From: Chromobacterium violaceum ATCC 12472
GTDB lineage: Bacteria > Pseudomonadota > Gammaproteobacteria > Burkholderiales > Chromobacteriaceae
DNA length: 64,000 bases
Assembly: GCF_000007705.1 (NCBI RefSeq)
Contig: NC_005085.1
Location: 1,559,752 to 1,623,751, forward strand
Reading direction: 5' to 3'
Shown: piece after piece, positions 18,719 through 29,456 of the stretch
How the letters are laid out: every line of letters begins with the position of its first letter
Position numbering within the stretch: position 1 is the stretch's first letter
Program-made: the position numbers and the translations under genes
The notes under the pieces: generated by a model
Databases searched by the model: none
The model's input: only the letters and a program-made list of their open reading frames with translations
What the model was told of the DNA's origin: nothing

Positions 18719-19825
18719 TCAGCTTTCCAGCAGCGGCCGCAGCTTGGCGCGCGCGTCGCGCAGGATGTCGGCGGTGGTGTGCCAGTCGACGCAGGGATCG
18801 GTCACCGAGCAGCCGTAGCGCAGCTGCGACAGATCGGCCGGGATGGACTGGTTGCCGGCTTCGATGAAGCTCTCCAGCATGAAGGCGCGGATGCTGCGGT
18901 TGCCGTGGCGGATCTGGGACACCGCGTCGGCCAGCACGCGCGGCTGCAGCGTGTGCTGCTTCCATGAGTTGGCGTGCGCGCAGTCCACCATGATGGCGGG
19001 CGGAATGTCGTGCTTCTTCATTGCCTGCTCGGCCAGCGCGATGCTCACCGAGTCGTAATTGGGCCGGCCGCCGCCGCCGCGCAGCACCAGGTGGCAGTGC
19101 GGGTTGCCGCGGCTGTTCACCACCGCCACCCGGCCGTCCTTGCCCATGCCGAGGTAGGCGTGCGGCGCGCTGGCGGAGACGATGGCGTTGAGCGCCGCGT
19201 CCAGCGAGCCGTCGGTGCTGTTCTTGAATCCGACGGCGCTGTCCAGCGCCGAGGCCAGCTCGCGGTGGATTTGCGATTCGGTGGTGCGCGCGCCGATCGC
19301 CATCCAGCTATAGAGGTCGGCCAGATACAGCGGCGACATCGGGTCCAGCGCCTCGCCGGCCAGCGGCAGGCCCAGTTCGGCGGCGGCCAAAAGGAAGCGG
19401 CGGGCGATGTGCATGCCCTCGTCCACGCAATAGCTGTCGTCCATGTAGGGATCGTTGATCAGGCCCTTCCAGCCCACGCTGGTGCGCGGCTTTTCGAAGT
19501 AGGCGCGCATCACGATCAGCAGCGTGTCGTCCAGCTCGGAGGCGAGGTCCGCCAGCCGGGCGGCGTAGTCCAGGCCGGCGCGCGGGTCGTGGATGGAGCA
19601 GGGGCCCACCACCACCAGCCAGCGCGGATCTGCTCCGCTCAGTACGCGTTTCACCGCCTCGCGGCCGGAATGGACCGAGGCGCTGGCGCGCGGGCCGGCC
19701 GGCAGGCTGCGCAATAGTTCGGCGGGGCTGGCCATCGCGCGGTAGTCCGCCTGGCTGGACGGCGGCGACGCGTGGCCGTGTTCGGGCGCGAGTAGGCCGT
19801 GTTCCGGCCTGGCAAGCGTTGTCAT
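18719..19825 (-). CDS. aroG: 3-deoxy-7-phosphoheptulonate (DAHP) synthase, class I, in the siderophore cluster
   Basis: 368 residues. Condenses phosphoenolpyruvate with erythrose-4-phosphate, the first step of the shikimate pathway that supplies chorismate. Family motifs are WLVVVGPCSIHDPRAGLDYA, RAYFEKPRTSVGWKGLINDP, FKNSTDGSL, NSRGNPHCHLVLRGGGGRPN and MVDCAHANSWK (metal and substrate residues). The start at 19825 (MTTLARPE) has GGAG nine bases upstream; the in-frame GTG 12 bases earlier is less likely. It lies 152 bp downstream of entA on the same strand and ends the catechol operon. A DAHP synthase next to dihydroxybenzoate genes is most simply a dedicated copy that raises chorismate supply under iron limitation. 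Feedback type cannot be read from sequence here. Confidence 0.93.
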   Translation of the reverse strand: MTTLARPEHGLLAPEHGHASPPSSQADYRAMASPAELLRSLPAGPRASASVHSGREAVKRVLSGADPRWLVVVGPCSIHDPRAGLDYAARLADLASELDDTLLIVMRAYFEKPRTSVGWKGLINDPYMDDSYCVDEGMHIARRFLLAAAELGLPLAGEALDPMSPLYLADLYSWMAIGARTTESQIHRELASALDSAVGFKNSTDGSLDAALNAIVSASAPHAYLGMGKDGRVAVVNSRGNPHCHLVLRGGGGRPNYDSVSIALAEQAMKKHDIPPAIMVDCAHANSWKQHTLQPRVLADAVSQIRHGNRSIRAFMLESFIEAGNQSIPADLSQLRYGCSVTDPCVDWHTTADILRDARAKLRPLLES

Positions 19826-19977
19826 GATGTTCTCCACAGGATGATCCGCAAACGAGCAGCGGATTCAGCCCGTCGTTTGCGGCAGGGCCGGCGTCAAGGC
19901 CTGGCCCCGATGTCGGCGACAGGGCGGCCGCGCGCCGCCGGCGCGCAGGCCTTCTTCCCATCGCGGCGGCCGCATGT

Positions 19978-20742
19978 TCAGGCGGCCAGGGTGGCGCCGC
20001 CGTCCACCACGATGTCCTGCATCGTGACGTGGCCGGCCAGGTCGGAAGCCAGGTACAGCACCGCGCCGGCGACGTCGGCCGGGGTGGCCAGCTTGCCCAG
20101 CGGGATGCCCAGGCGGAACGCTTCCGGCTTGCCGGCGATGGTGCGGGCGGCGCCGTGCTCGTCCTGCCACATGCCGCGCAGCATCGGCGTGTCGGTGGAG
20201 CCGGGAGACACCACGTTGCAGCGCACGCCGTACGGCGCCAGCTCCAGCGCGGCGTTGTGGCTGAGGCTGGCCATCGCCGCCTTGGACGCGCCGTAGGCGG
20301 CCATGTCGATGCGCGGCACGTGGGCGGCGTTGGAGGCGACGTTGACGATGGCCCCGGCGCGGCGCGCCTTGAAGTGCGGCATCAGCGCGCGCAGCAAGTA
20401 GAACGGGCCGCTGACGTTGACGGCCAGGCATTGCTGCCAGTCGTCGATCGACAGCGCGTCGAACGCGCCCAGGCGCAGCACGCCGGCGGCGTTGACCAGC
20501 ACGTCGGGCAGCGCGTCCTCCTCGGCCAGCCGGCGGCACAGCGCGGCCACGGCGTCGGCGTCGCGGATGTCCAGCGGCAGCTCGCGCAGCACGCCGCCGC
20601 GGGCGGCCGGGCTGTTGAATTTCAGATCCAGCGCGATCACCCGGGCGCCGGCCTCGACGAAGCGGCGCGCCACTTCCTGGCCTATGCCCTGGGCCGCGCC
20701 GGTCACCCACACGCATTGGCCGGTGAAATCCAGTCCGACCAT
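19978..20742 (-). CDS. entA: 2,3-dihydro-2,3-dihydroxybenzoate dehydrogenase
   Basis: 254 residues. Oxidises 2,3-dihydro-2,3-dihydroxybenzoate to 2,3-dihydroxybenzoate with NAD+, the last step of catechol synthesis. Short-chain dehydrogenase features are the Rossmann motif TGAAQGIG (residues 14-21), NAAG, the active-site Y-x-x-x-K in AAYGASKAAM, and NVVSPGSTDTPM. The start MVGLDFTGQ at 20742 has GGAGG six bases upstream and lies 2 bp after the entB stop; longer in-frame starts run into entB. Gene order C-E-B-A equals the E. coli ent operon. Confidence 0.93.
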   Translation of the reverse strand: MVGLDFTGQCVWVTGAAQGIGQEVARRFVEAGARVIALDLKFNSPAARGGVLRELPLDIRDADAVAALCRRLAEEDALPDVLVNAAGVLRLGAFDALSIDDWQQCLAVNVSGPFYLLRALMPHFKARRAGAIVNVASNAAHVPRIDMAAYGASKAAMASLSHNAALELAPYGVRCNVVSPGSTDTPMLRGMWQDEHGAARTIAGKPEAFRLGIPLGKLATPADVAGAVLYLASDLAGHVTMQDIVVDGGATLAA

Positions 20743-20744
20743 GA

Positions 20745-21623
20745 TCAGGCCTCCTGCGGCAGCTTGGCCTGGATGGCGGTCCACCAGCCGTCCAGCGTCA
20801 GGTCTTGGGCCAAATCTTCGAAGCCGATTTCCAGGCCCAGCTTCTGCCATTGCGCCACCAGCTCCATCACGCGGATGGAGTCCAGGCCGTAGTCCAGCAG
20901 GTTGTCATCGCCGGCCAGGCTGTCGTCGCCGTCTTCCAGCACCGTCAGCACCTGGGCCTTCAGCCATTCGCGGGTCAGCGCGGCGTCGCCGCCGGCCGCC
21001 GCCAGGTCGGATTGCGCGATCACCGCGCCGCAGCGGGTGGCCACGTAGCGCAACGCCATCTTGTGCTCTTCCTCGCTGAAATCCGCCACCGCGTCGCCGA
21101 CCATGAAGGCCTGGATGTCGCGCATGAAGGCGTCGCAGGCGGTCATCATGCAGCCGATGTGGGCGTAGACGCCGCAGATCACCAGCTGGTCGCGGCCCCA
21201 GGCTTTCATTTTTTCCTGCAGATCGCTGCGCTGGAAGGCGCTGTAGCGCCATTTGACCAGCACGGTGTCCCGCTCGCGCGGGGCCAGCCGCGGCGTCACC
21301 GCCTGCACCGCCGGATCGGCGGTGGTGAGGCCGGGGCCCCACATATCGTTCAGCAGCGCGCGGTCTTCCGGCTTCTGCTCGGTCGGCTGCGCGGTGTAGA
21401 TCACCGGCACGCCGTGGCTGTCGGCCCAGCGGCGCAGCGCCTCCACCTTGGAAACCAGTTCGTTCACCAGCGCGCTGTCCTCGCCGTAGAAGGCGAGGAA
21501 GTAGCGCTGCATGTCGTGGATCAGCAGCGCGGCGCGCTTGGGATCCACGCGCCAGGCGGTCTTGTTGGCGGGGAAGTCGGCCGCCTGCGGCAGCGGGTAG
21601 GCGTTCAGCTTGGGAATGCTCAT
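20745..21623 (-). CDS. entB: Isochorismatase with aryl carrier domain
   Basis: 292 residues in two domains. Residues 1-205 are the isochorismatase (LLIHDMQRYFLAFYG, then VKWRYSAFQRSDL and ICGVYAHIGCMMTACDAF), which cleaves isochorismate to 2,3-dihydro-2,3-dihydroxybenzoate and pyruvate. Residues about 215-290 are an aryl carrier protein with the phosphopantetheine site in DNLLDYGLDSIRVME (Ser249). EntE loads dihydroxybenzoate on this arm, and the condensation domain of the NRPS takes it up. It is 5 bp from entE. The carrier needs a phosphopantetheinyl transferase, and none is encoded in the window. Confidence 0.95.
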   Translation of the reverse strand: MSIPKLNAYPLPQAADFPANKTAWRVDPKRAALLIHDMQRYFLAFYGEDSALVNELVSKVEALRRWADSHGVPVIYTAQPTEQKPEDRALLNDMWGPGLTTADPAVQAVTPRLAPRERDTVLVKWRYSAFQRSDLQEKMKAWGRDQLVICGVYAHIGCMMTACDAFMRDIQAFMVGDAVADFSEEEHKMALRYVATRCGAVIAQSDLAAAGGDAALTREWLKAQVLTVLEDGDDSLAGDDNLLDYGLDSIRVMELVAQWQKLGLEIGFEDLAQDLTLDGWWTAIQAKLPQEA

Positions 21624-21628
21624 GGTGT

Positions 21629-23232
<1,604 letters not shown>

Positions 23233-23236
<4 letters not shown>

Positions 23237-24411
23237 GCCACCGCCTCCTGGCCGGACAGGCCGAAGGCACCCAGCATGGTGCCGAGCTTGGCCTGGGTTT
23301 CCGCCCATTCCGCTTCCGGCGTGGAAGCGGCGACGATGCCGGCGCCGGCGAACAGCCGCACGCGGCGCTGGGCGACGGTGGCGCAGCGTATGGTCACCGC
23401 CCATTCGCCGTTGCCGTGTTCGTCGCACCAGCCGACGATGCCGCTGAACACGCCGCGCTCGAACGGCTCGATCTCTCGGATCAGTTGGCGCGAAGCCTGG
23501 GTGGGGAAGCCGCAGATCGCCGGCGTCGGATGCAGGCGGCAGGCCAGCTGCAGAATCGGCAGCGAGGGGTCGGAGAGCACGCCGTCTATCGGCGAGCCCA
23601 GATGCCACATCGCGCGGGTGGCCAGCAGCGTCGGCGCGGCGGGGATGTCCAGCCGGGAGCAATAGGGCGCCAGCACGTCGCGGATATCGTCTATCACCAG
23701 GCTGTGCTCGTAGTGGTCCTTCGCCGAATCCAGCAGCTTGGCGCTGGCGGCGGCGTCAGCCGCCGGGTCGCCCTGGCGCTTGGCGGAGCCGGCCAGCGGG
23801 AAGGTGCGCACGCGCGCGCCGTCCTTTTGCAGCAGCAGCTCCGGACTCACGCCCACCAGGTGGCCGCCGTCGGCCAGCGGCAGCTGGAACTGGTAGCCGT
23901 TGGGATTCTGCGCGCATACCGCGTCGAACACCCGTTCCGCCGACACCGGGCGCTCGAAGTCCACCTCCAGCACGCGGGACAGCACCGCCTTGCGGATCTC
24001 GCCGCGGCCGAATTGCTCGATGGCCTGGCTGACCGCCGCCTTGAAGCCTTGCTCGTCCGGAATGCTGCGCGCGCTGACCACCTTGCCGCCGTCGCCGGCG
24101 CGCTGGGCGGCCGCCAGCAGGCGCTCGCCGCGGTCGAAGAAGGCATGGCGGGCGGGGATGAACAATTCGGAAGGCTGGTCGATGTCGAAGGGGATGGCGC
24201 CCATCAGCACTGGGGATTCGATGCCGCCGGCGCGGGCGCGGGCGAAGGCTTCCGCCACTTCGAGGCTAAAAGCGCTGCGGGGATCCAGCGCGCCGCGGGC
24301 GGGCGTGCGGATCCGGGAATGGACACCGCCGGCCTTCAGGCTGCGGTGGGACGACATGAAATAAAACTCGCCGTCTTCGGCGTTGCCGGTCAGGGCCGAC
24401 GCGGTGTGCAT
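23233..24411 (-). CDS. entC: Isochorismate synthase
   Basis: 392 residues. Converts chorismate to isochorismate, the committed step to 2,3-dihydroxybenzoate. Chorismate-binding motifs are IRKAVLSRVLEVDF, LVGVSPELLLQKDG, FPLAGSAKRQG, DHYEHSLVIDDIRDVLAPYC, LHPTPAICGFPTQASRQLI, EPFERGVFSGIVGWCDEHGN and RLFAGAGIVAAST. The start at 24411 (MHTASALTG) has CGGAG eight bases before it and lies just downstream of the promoter with the Fur box; a longer in-frame start would put the promoter inside the gene. It is the first gene of the entC-E-B-A-aroG unit. Confidence 0.94.
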
Positions 24412-24425
24412 GATTGCGCTCCGAT

Positions 24426-24477
24426 GATAATGATAATAATTATCGTTCAATGTATATTCAAAGCCATCACCTGTCAA
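24426..24477 (-). promoter_or_regulatory. entC promoter with near-consensus Fur box
   Basis: GATAATGATAATAATTATC at 24426-24444 matches the 19-bp Fur consensus at 18 positions. On the minus strand TTGACA (24472-24477), a 17-bp spacer and TACATT (24449-24454) form a sigma-70-type promoter whose expected start falls inside the Fur box. The ent genes should therefore be repressed when iron is sufficient. Confidence 0.9.
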
Positions 24478-24580
24478 TTGTTGAATGCCCCTGTTCATGC
24501 TCGGGAAATATTGAAAATATTATGAATAGCTATTTGTAGGGTTGTAATTATTTATTAAATGACAATGATGGGAATCATGT

Positions 24581-24619
24581 GCTTTATCGGGCGCGCAAGC
24601 CATGCGCGCCCGATAAAGC
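24581..24619. terminator. Perfect 16-bp inverted repeat after the NRPS gene
   Basis: GCTTTATCGGGCGCGC, 7-base loop, GCGCGCCCGATAAAGC. It starts 4 bases after the NRPS stop codon. There is no U run on the minus strand, so it is either a weak terminator or a stem that protects the mRNA end. It lies upstream of the entC promoter. Confidence 0.6.
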
Positions 24620-24623
24620 CATG

Positions 24624-27600
24624 TCACGTTCTGCGCAGACGTCTGGACAGCTCTTCGCCTATGCGGCGCATCGGCTCCGGATCGCTCATGCCGAAGTGGT
24701 CGCAATCCAGCTCCACGCAGTCCAGCCGGCCCTGCAGATAGGGCTGCCAGTCGGCCGGCGTCGGGGCGTCTTCGGGATGGCGGCCGGCGCGGAACAGCAG
24801 CATGTCGCCCCGGTAGACCGGCGTGCGGCTGCCGCGGAACAGGCGCATGCCGTGCAGCGAGGCCTGGCCCAGCTTTTCCAGCGCCTCCCGGCCCAGCGGC
24901 GCCAGCGGGCTGCCGGGGCGCAGCAGTCGCTGGTAGATGGCGTCGTTGTCCAGCGGCAGGCCGTCGGCGTCGGCGTCCACTTCGCCGTTGACGCTGAGCA
25001 CCGTCACCAGCGCGTCGTGCAGCGTAGGCTCGGGCCGGCCATGCCAGCTGCTGACCGGGTAGCTGTCCATCAATGCCACCAGCTCCACCGGCTCGCCGGC
25101 GTCGGCGAGCGCGGCGGCCATCGCCTGCGCCAGCGCGCCGCCCAGCGACCAGCCCAGCAGCCGGTACGGGCCCTGCGGCTGGATGGCGCGGACGCGGGCG
25201 ACGTAGTCGGCCACCATCGCGTCGAAGCTGACGGGCGGCTCGCCCTGGATGCCGGTGGCCTGCAGGCCGTAGATCGCGGTGTCCGGCAGGTGGCGCGCCA
25301 GCCCCAGGTAGCACCAGGACAGGCCTTCCGCCGGGTGCAGGCAGAACAGCGCCGGCAGCGCGCCCGGCTGGATGGTCAGCAGCGGCGCGAACTCGCCGCC
25401 CTGGCTCGCCGCGGGCGGGCGGTGGGCGGCTGGCGCGTTCAAGGCTTGCGCCAGCGCGGATACGGTGTTGTAGCTGAACAGCGCCGATACGGCGATTTCG
25501 CGCTGCAGCCGCTGGGCCAGCCGGTTGGCGGCCTGGATCGCTTGCAGCGACTTGCCGCCCATGGCGAAGAAGTTGGCGTGCGGCCCTTCCGGCATGCGGC
25601 CCAGCGCCTGGCTCCACACTTCCATGATCTGCCGCTCCAGCGGCGTCGCCTCGGCGGCCTGGGACGCGCCTTGGCCTGGCGCGTCGCCCAGGGCGGCCAG
25701 CTGCTTGCGGTCTATCTTGCCGTTGACGTTGCGCGGCAGCTGCTCCAGCCATTGCCAGCGGTCGGGAATGGCGGCGGCGGGCAGCCGTTCGGCCAGTTGG
25801 CGGCGCAGCGCGCCGGCGTCCGGTTCCGCGTCGGCGGCGAGGAAGGCTGCCAGCGCGTAGCCGCCGCCGGCCAGCGGCAGGCCGATCACGGCGGCTTCGC
25901 GCACGCCGGGGCAGGCGAGCAGCGCGTTTTCCACTTCGGCCGGGTCGATGCGCAGGCCGCTGATCTTCAGCTCCTGGTCCAGCCGGCCGAGGAAGCGCAA
26001 CTGGCCGCCGCGCCAGACCGCGCGGTCGCCGGTGCGGTAGGCGCGCGGCGCGCCGGGCAGCGCGTCCAACGTCACGAAGCGGCGGGCGGTCAGTTCGTCG
26101 CGGCCCAGGTAGCCGATGGCCAGCGCGTCGCCCAGCAGGCACAGCTCGCCTTCCTCGCCCTGCGCCACCGGCCGCAGGCCGGCGTCGACGATGGCGGCGT
26201 CCACGCCGGGGCGGGGCAGGCCGATGGGGATGTCCTCGTTGCCGTCCCACACCGCGTCCGGCCCCGCCAGCGCGGCGCCGGTGGCGATGATGGAGGCCTC
26301 GGTGGGGCCGTAGCTGTTGAGCAGCGTGGCGGTTGGCAGCAGTTCGCGCCAGCGGCGCGCGCGCTCGGGCAGCGCGGCTTCGCCGCCGATGATGGCGAGG
26401 CGGACGCGGGACAGCCGGGCGGCCAGCTCCGGCGTCAGCGCGTAGGCCAACTCGTGCCAGAAGGCGGTGGGCAGGTCCAGCACGTCTATCCGCAGCCGCG
26501 CCACGGCGTCGGCGAAGGCCGGCATGGATTCCAGCATCGCGTCGTCGCGCAGCGCCAGCGTGCCGCCATGGCACAGCGCCAGGAAGATTTCCTCGATGCT
26601 GGCGTCGAAGTGCAGCGGCGCGAACTGCAGGATGCGCTCGCCGGTCCGGACGCGGTAGAGCTGGCCGGCGCTGGAGACGAAATGCGCCAGCGCGCGGTGG
26701 CCGACCAGCACGCCGTTGGGCTTGCCGGTGGAGCCGGAGGTGTAGAGCAGGTAGGCCGGGCTGTCGATGCCGGCCGCGCAGCGCTCCAGCCGCGGCGCGT
26801 CGTCGGCCGGGGCTTCGTCCAGGCACAGCGCCGGCAGCTCGCCGCATAGCTCGGCCCAGCGGCGGCGGGTCAGCGCCAGCCTGGGGCGGGCGTCGTCCAG
26901 CACCATGGCCAGGCGGGCGGCCGGGCCCTGCGGATCGAGCGGGACGTAGCAGCCGCCGGCCCACAAGGTGCCCAGGATGGCGACAATGGCGTCCACCGAG
27001 CGCGGCAGCAGGATGGCGACGCGGTCGCCGTCCTCCAGGCCATGGGCTTTCAGCCGGCCGGCCAGGGCGCGCGCCCGTTCCAGCAGCTGGCGGTAGCTGA
27101 GGGACAGTCCTTCGCCTTCCAGCGCGGCCGCGTCGGGCTGGGAACCGGCCAGCGCGGCCAGCCGTTCCATCACCGGGATGGCGGGCTGCTCCAGCGCCGG
27201 GCCTGCGAGGATGGACAGCGGGGGCAATTCAGGCAGCAATCGCGCCAGCGGCGTGTCCGGCTCGGCCTGGGCCAGCGCGTCCAGCCACTGCGGCAGATCG
27301 CGCCACAGCGCGTCCAGCCGCTCGGCCGGATAGGCGTCCGGATGGGCTTCCAGGCTCAGCCGCCACTCGGTGTTGAGCAGGTTGATGTTGATGGACAGGT
27401 CTTCCACCGGGCCGGAGCTGACCGGGCGGATGCGGCTTTCCAGCCCGTCGAACGGCGCGTGGCGGTCGAAGGGCATCAGGTTGAGCACCGGGCCGAACAG
27501 CCGCTGGCGGCCATCCAGCCGGCCCAGGTCGCCGCGCAGCCATTCGTAGCGGTAGCGCTGGTGGGGGCGGATGCCGCGCAGGCCGTCGGCGGCCTGGCGC

Positions 27601-28532
27601 GCGAGTTCTCCCAGGCTGCTGGCCGGATCCAGCCGCAGGCTGAGCGGCGCGATGTTCATCGCCATGCAGGGCACGCCGAGCGCGGCCGAGCCCATGCGGT
27701 TCATCACCGGCAGGCCCAGCGTGATCGCGCGCTGCCCGCAGTGCCGCGCCAGCCAGGCCGATACCGCCGCCGCGGTCCAGGCCGCCCAGTTGACGCCGCA
27801 GGCCTGGGCCGCGCGCTGCCAGGCGTCGATCTGGCCCTGGGCCAGCAGCCGGCTGGCCTTGCGCACGCCATTGGCCAGCGGCTGCGGCGGCGCCAGCGTG
27901 GCGGCGGCGGGGAAGGCTTGCTGCCGCGCGGTCCAGAAGGCCTGGTCCCGCCCGCGCTGTTCCGACGCCTGGTAGGCCTGGTCTTCCGCCAGCACCGGCT
28001 CCAGCCGCCAGTCCGGCAGCGGAGGGGCGTCCTGTCCGCGCAGCGCGGCGTTGTAGCGCGCGGCCACCACCTTGGCCAGCAGGCCGTAGGCGAAGCCGTC
28101 CAGCGCGATGTGATGCGTTTGCACATACCACAGGAAATGGCGCGGCCCCAGCTGCAGCAGCGCGCTGCGGTAGAGCGGATCGGCGGCCGGGTTGCAGGGG
28201 TGGGCCAGCGCGCGGCGCATCCAGGCCTCTGCCGCGGCTTCCGGATCGGCTTCGCCGCTCAGGTCGTGCCAGGGCAGGGGCTGGGACTGGGACGAGCGGG
28301 ATTGCGGGCGCTGCCACAGCGTCTCGCCGTCGAATTCGAAGCGCATGTTCAGCGCCGGGCAGTGGGCGAGGGTTTCGGCGGCGCAGGCGCGCAGGATGCC
28401 GGCGTCCAGCGGGCCTTTGAGTTCGATGGCTTCCGCGGTCCAGTAGCCGGGATTGTCGGGGGCCAGTTGCTGGCCCATCCAGATGCCGTGCTGGGCGTAG
28501 CTGACGGGAAGGCGCGTGGGGATCTCGGTCAT
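24624..28532 (-). CDS. One-module siderophore NRPS, C-A-T-TE (EntF/CbaF-like)
   Basis: 1302 residues. The condensation domain (about 1-430, HHIALDG at 140-146) should join EntB-bound dihydroxybenzoate to an amino acid. The adenylation domain (about 455-945) shows [11 protein letters not shown] at 597-607, YGPTEAS at 741-747, YRTGD at 832 and NGKIDRK at 937. The thiolation site is GGKSL (Ser995). The C-terminal thioesterase has GWSLGG (Ser1129). Domain order equals E. coli EntF, but the specificity residues aligned to GrsA read D-A-E-D-I-G-S-I-I-K, unlike EntF (D-V-W-H-F-S-L-V-D-K). Serine is therefore unlikely, and two acidic pocket residues favour a basic amino acid. The locus resembles the chromobactin (CbaF) locus of C. 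violaceum. Its own promoter with a palindrome lies upstream. The AUG has only a weak ribosome binding site. Confidence 0.92.
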   Translation of the reverse strand: MTEIPTRLPVSYAQHGIWMGQQLAPDNPGYWTAEAIELKGPLDAGILRACAAETLAHCPALNMRFEFDGETLWQRPQSRSSQSQPLPWHDLSGEADPEAAAEAWMRRALAHPCNPAADPLYRSALLQLGPRHFLWYVQTHHIALDGFAYGLLAKVVAARYNAALRGQDAPPLPDWRLEPVLAEDQAYQASEQRGRDQAFWTARQQAFPAAATLAPPQPLANGVRKASRLLAQGQIDAWQRAAQACGVNWAAWTAAAVSAWLARHCGQRAITLGLPVMNRMGSAALGVPCMAMNIAPLSLRLDPASSLGELARQAADGLRGIRPHQRYRYEWLRGDLGRLDGRQRLFGPVLNLMPFDRHAPFDGLESRIRPVSSGPVEDLSININLLNTEWRLSLEAHPDAYPAERLDALWRDLPQWLDALAQAEPDTPLARLLPELPPLSILAGPALEQPAIPVMERLAALAGSQPDAAALEGEGLSLSYRQLLERARALAGRLKAHGLEDGDRVAILLPRSVDAIVAILGTLWAGGCYVPLDPQGPAARLAMVLDDARPRLALTRRRWAELCGELPALCLDEAPADDAPRLERCAAGIDSPAYLLYTSGSTGKPNGVLVGHRALAHFVSSAGQLYRVRTGERILQFAPLHFDASIEEIFLALCHGGTLALRDDAMLESMPAFADAVARLRIDVLDLPTAFWHELAYALTPELAARLSRVRLAIIGGEAALPERARRWRELLPTATLLNSYGPTEASIIATGAALAGPDAVWDGNEDIPIGLPRPGVDAAIVDAGLRPVAQGEEGELCLLGDALAIGYLGRDELTARRFVTLDALPGAPRAYRTGDRAVWRGGQLRFLGRLDQELKISGLRIDPAEVENALLACPGVREAAVIGLPLAGGGYALAAFLAADAEPDAGALRRQLAERLPAAAIPDRWQWLEQLPRNVNGKIDRKQLAALGDAPGQGASQAAEATPLERQIMEVWSQALGRMPEGPHANFFAMGGKSLQAIQAANRLAQRLQREIAVSALFSYNTVSALAQALNAPAAHRPPAASQGGEFAPLLTIQPGALPALFCLHPAEGLSWCYLGLARHLPDTAIYGLQATGIQGEPPVSFDAMVADYVARVRAIQPQGPYRLLGWSLGGALAQAMAAALADAGEPVELVALMDSYPVSSWHGRPEPTLHDALVTVLSVNGEVDADADGLPLDNDAIYQRLLRPGSPLAPLGREALEKLGQASLHGMRLFRGSRTPVYRGDMLLFRAGRHPEDAPTPADWQPYLQGRLDCVELDCDHFGMSDPEPMRRIGEELSRRLRRT

Positions 28533-28591
28533 GAGGATGTCTGCCTGTTATTGGTTTTGGCCGCCTGGGCGGCTCCTGAGCGGAGGCTGAC

Positions 28592-28628
28592 ATCATAAAT
28601 GCGATTGAATATCAATTTCAATCGCATT
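28592..28628 (-). promoter_or_regulatory. NRPS promoter overlapped by a 12-bp palindrome
   Basis: AATGCGATTGAA (28598-28609) and TTCAATCGCATT (28617-28628) are perfect inverted repeats around 7 bp. On the minus strand TTGAAA (28616-28621), an 18-bp spacer and TATGAT (28592-28597) form a plausible promoter, so the palindrome covers the -35 and spacer. The match to a Fur box is only partial, so a different regulator is possible. Confidence 0.6.
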
Positions 28629-28688
28629 CTTGCGAGGGAGTGAAGATTTCAATCGGGCGGGACGGCGAGCGCCGCCCCGCCGCGGCGC

Positions 28689-29456
28689 TCAGCCTGCGGC
28701 CAGGCCGTCCACCAGCACGTGGGGCACGCCCTGCGTGCAGCGCTCCACCCGGCCGTTCACGCCGTACACCGCGCGCAGCGTGCCGGCGTCTATCACTTGG
28801 TCCGGGCCGCCGTTGGCCAGCAGCTTGCCGGCCTTCAGCATCAGCACCCGGTCGGTGTGGCGCAGCGCCACGTTCAGGTCGTGCAGCACGATCACCGTCA
28901 CCATGCCGCGGCGGCGGGTTTCGCGCCGCAGCAGGTCCATCACGTGGAACTGGTAATTCAGGTCCAGCGCCGACAGCGGCTCGTCCAGCAGCAGCACCGC
29001 CGGCTCGCGTATCAGCGCCTGGGCGATGCCTACCAGCTGGCGCTGGCCGCCGGAGAGCTGGTCGAGAAAATGCAGCGCCAGGTGGTCGATGCCCAGCGAT
29101 TGCAGCAGCGCGAACACCTGCTGGTCGTCGTGGCGGCGGAACAGGCCGGCGGCGGTGGCCTGGCCGGCCACCATCAGCGATTCGAACACCGTCAGATGCA
29201 CGCAGGGCGGCAGCGTCTGCGGCAGGTAGGCCACCTCGCCGCGCTGGCGGCTGAGCGGGCGGCCGCGCAGGCGGACCAGGCCGTCGCCGCCCTGCAGGCC
29301 GGCCAGCGCGCGCAGCAGGGTGGACTTGCCGCTGCCGTTGGGGCCGAGCAGAGCGGTGACCTCGCCCGCCCGCATACAGGGGACGGACAGCTTGTCGATG
29401 ACGCGGCGCTTGCCGTAGCTGACCGACAGGTTTTCGATGGACAGCTGCTCGCTCAT
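28689..29456 (-). CDS. Iron-siderophore ABC transporter ATP-binding protein (FepC/FecE-like)
   Basis: 255 residues. Powers import of the ferric siderophore across the inner membrane. Walker A is GPNGSGKST (38-46), the signature LSGGQRQ (134-140), Walker B LLLDEP (155-160), and the H-loop is in IVLHDLN. The start MSEQLSIENLSVSYGK at 29456 overlaps the permease stop by 4 bases. The longer open frame upstream is a shadow of the permease gene. A GC-rich stem lies after the stop, ahead of the NRPS promoter. Confidence 0.93.
   Translation of the reverse strand: MSEQLSIENLSVSYGKRRVIDKLSVPCMRAGEVTALLGPNGSGKSTLLRALAGLQGGDGLVRLRGRPLSRQRGEVAYLPQTLPPCVHLTVFESLMVAGQATAAGLFRRHDDQQVFALLQSLGIDHLALHFLDQLSGGQRQLVGIAQALIREPAVLLLDEPLSALDLNYQFHVMDLLRRETRRRGMVTVIVLHDLNVALRHTDRVLMLKAGKLLANGGPDQVIDAGTLRAVYGVNGRVERCTQGVPHVLVDGLAAG

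Noticed and set aside
24581-24619. 16-bp inverted repeat considered as an insertion-sequence end
   Set aside because: No transposase nearby and no duplicated flanks; its place just after the NRPS stop fits an mRNA-end hairpin.
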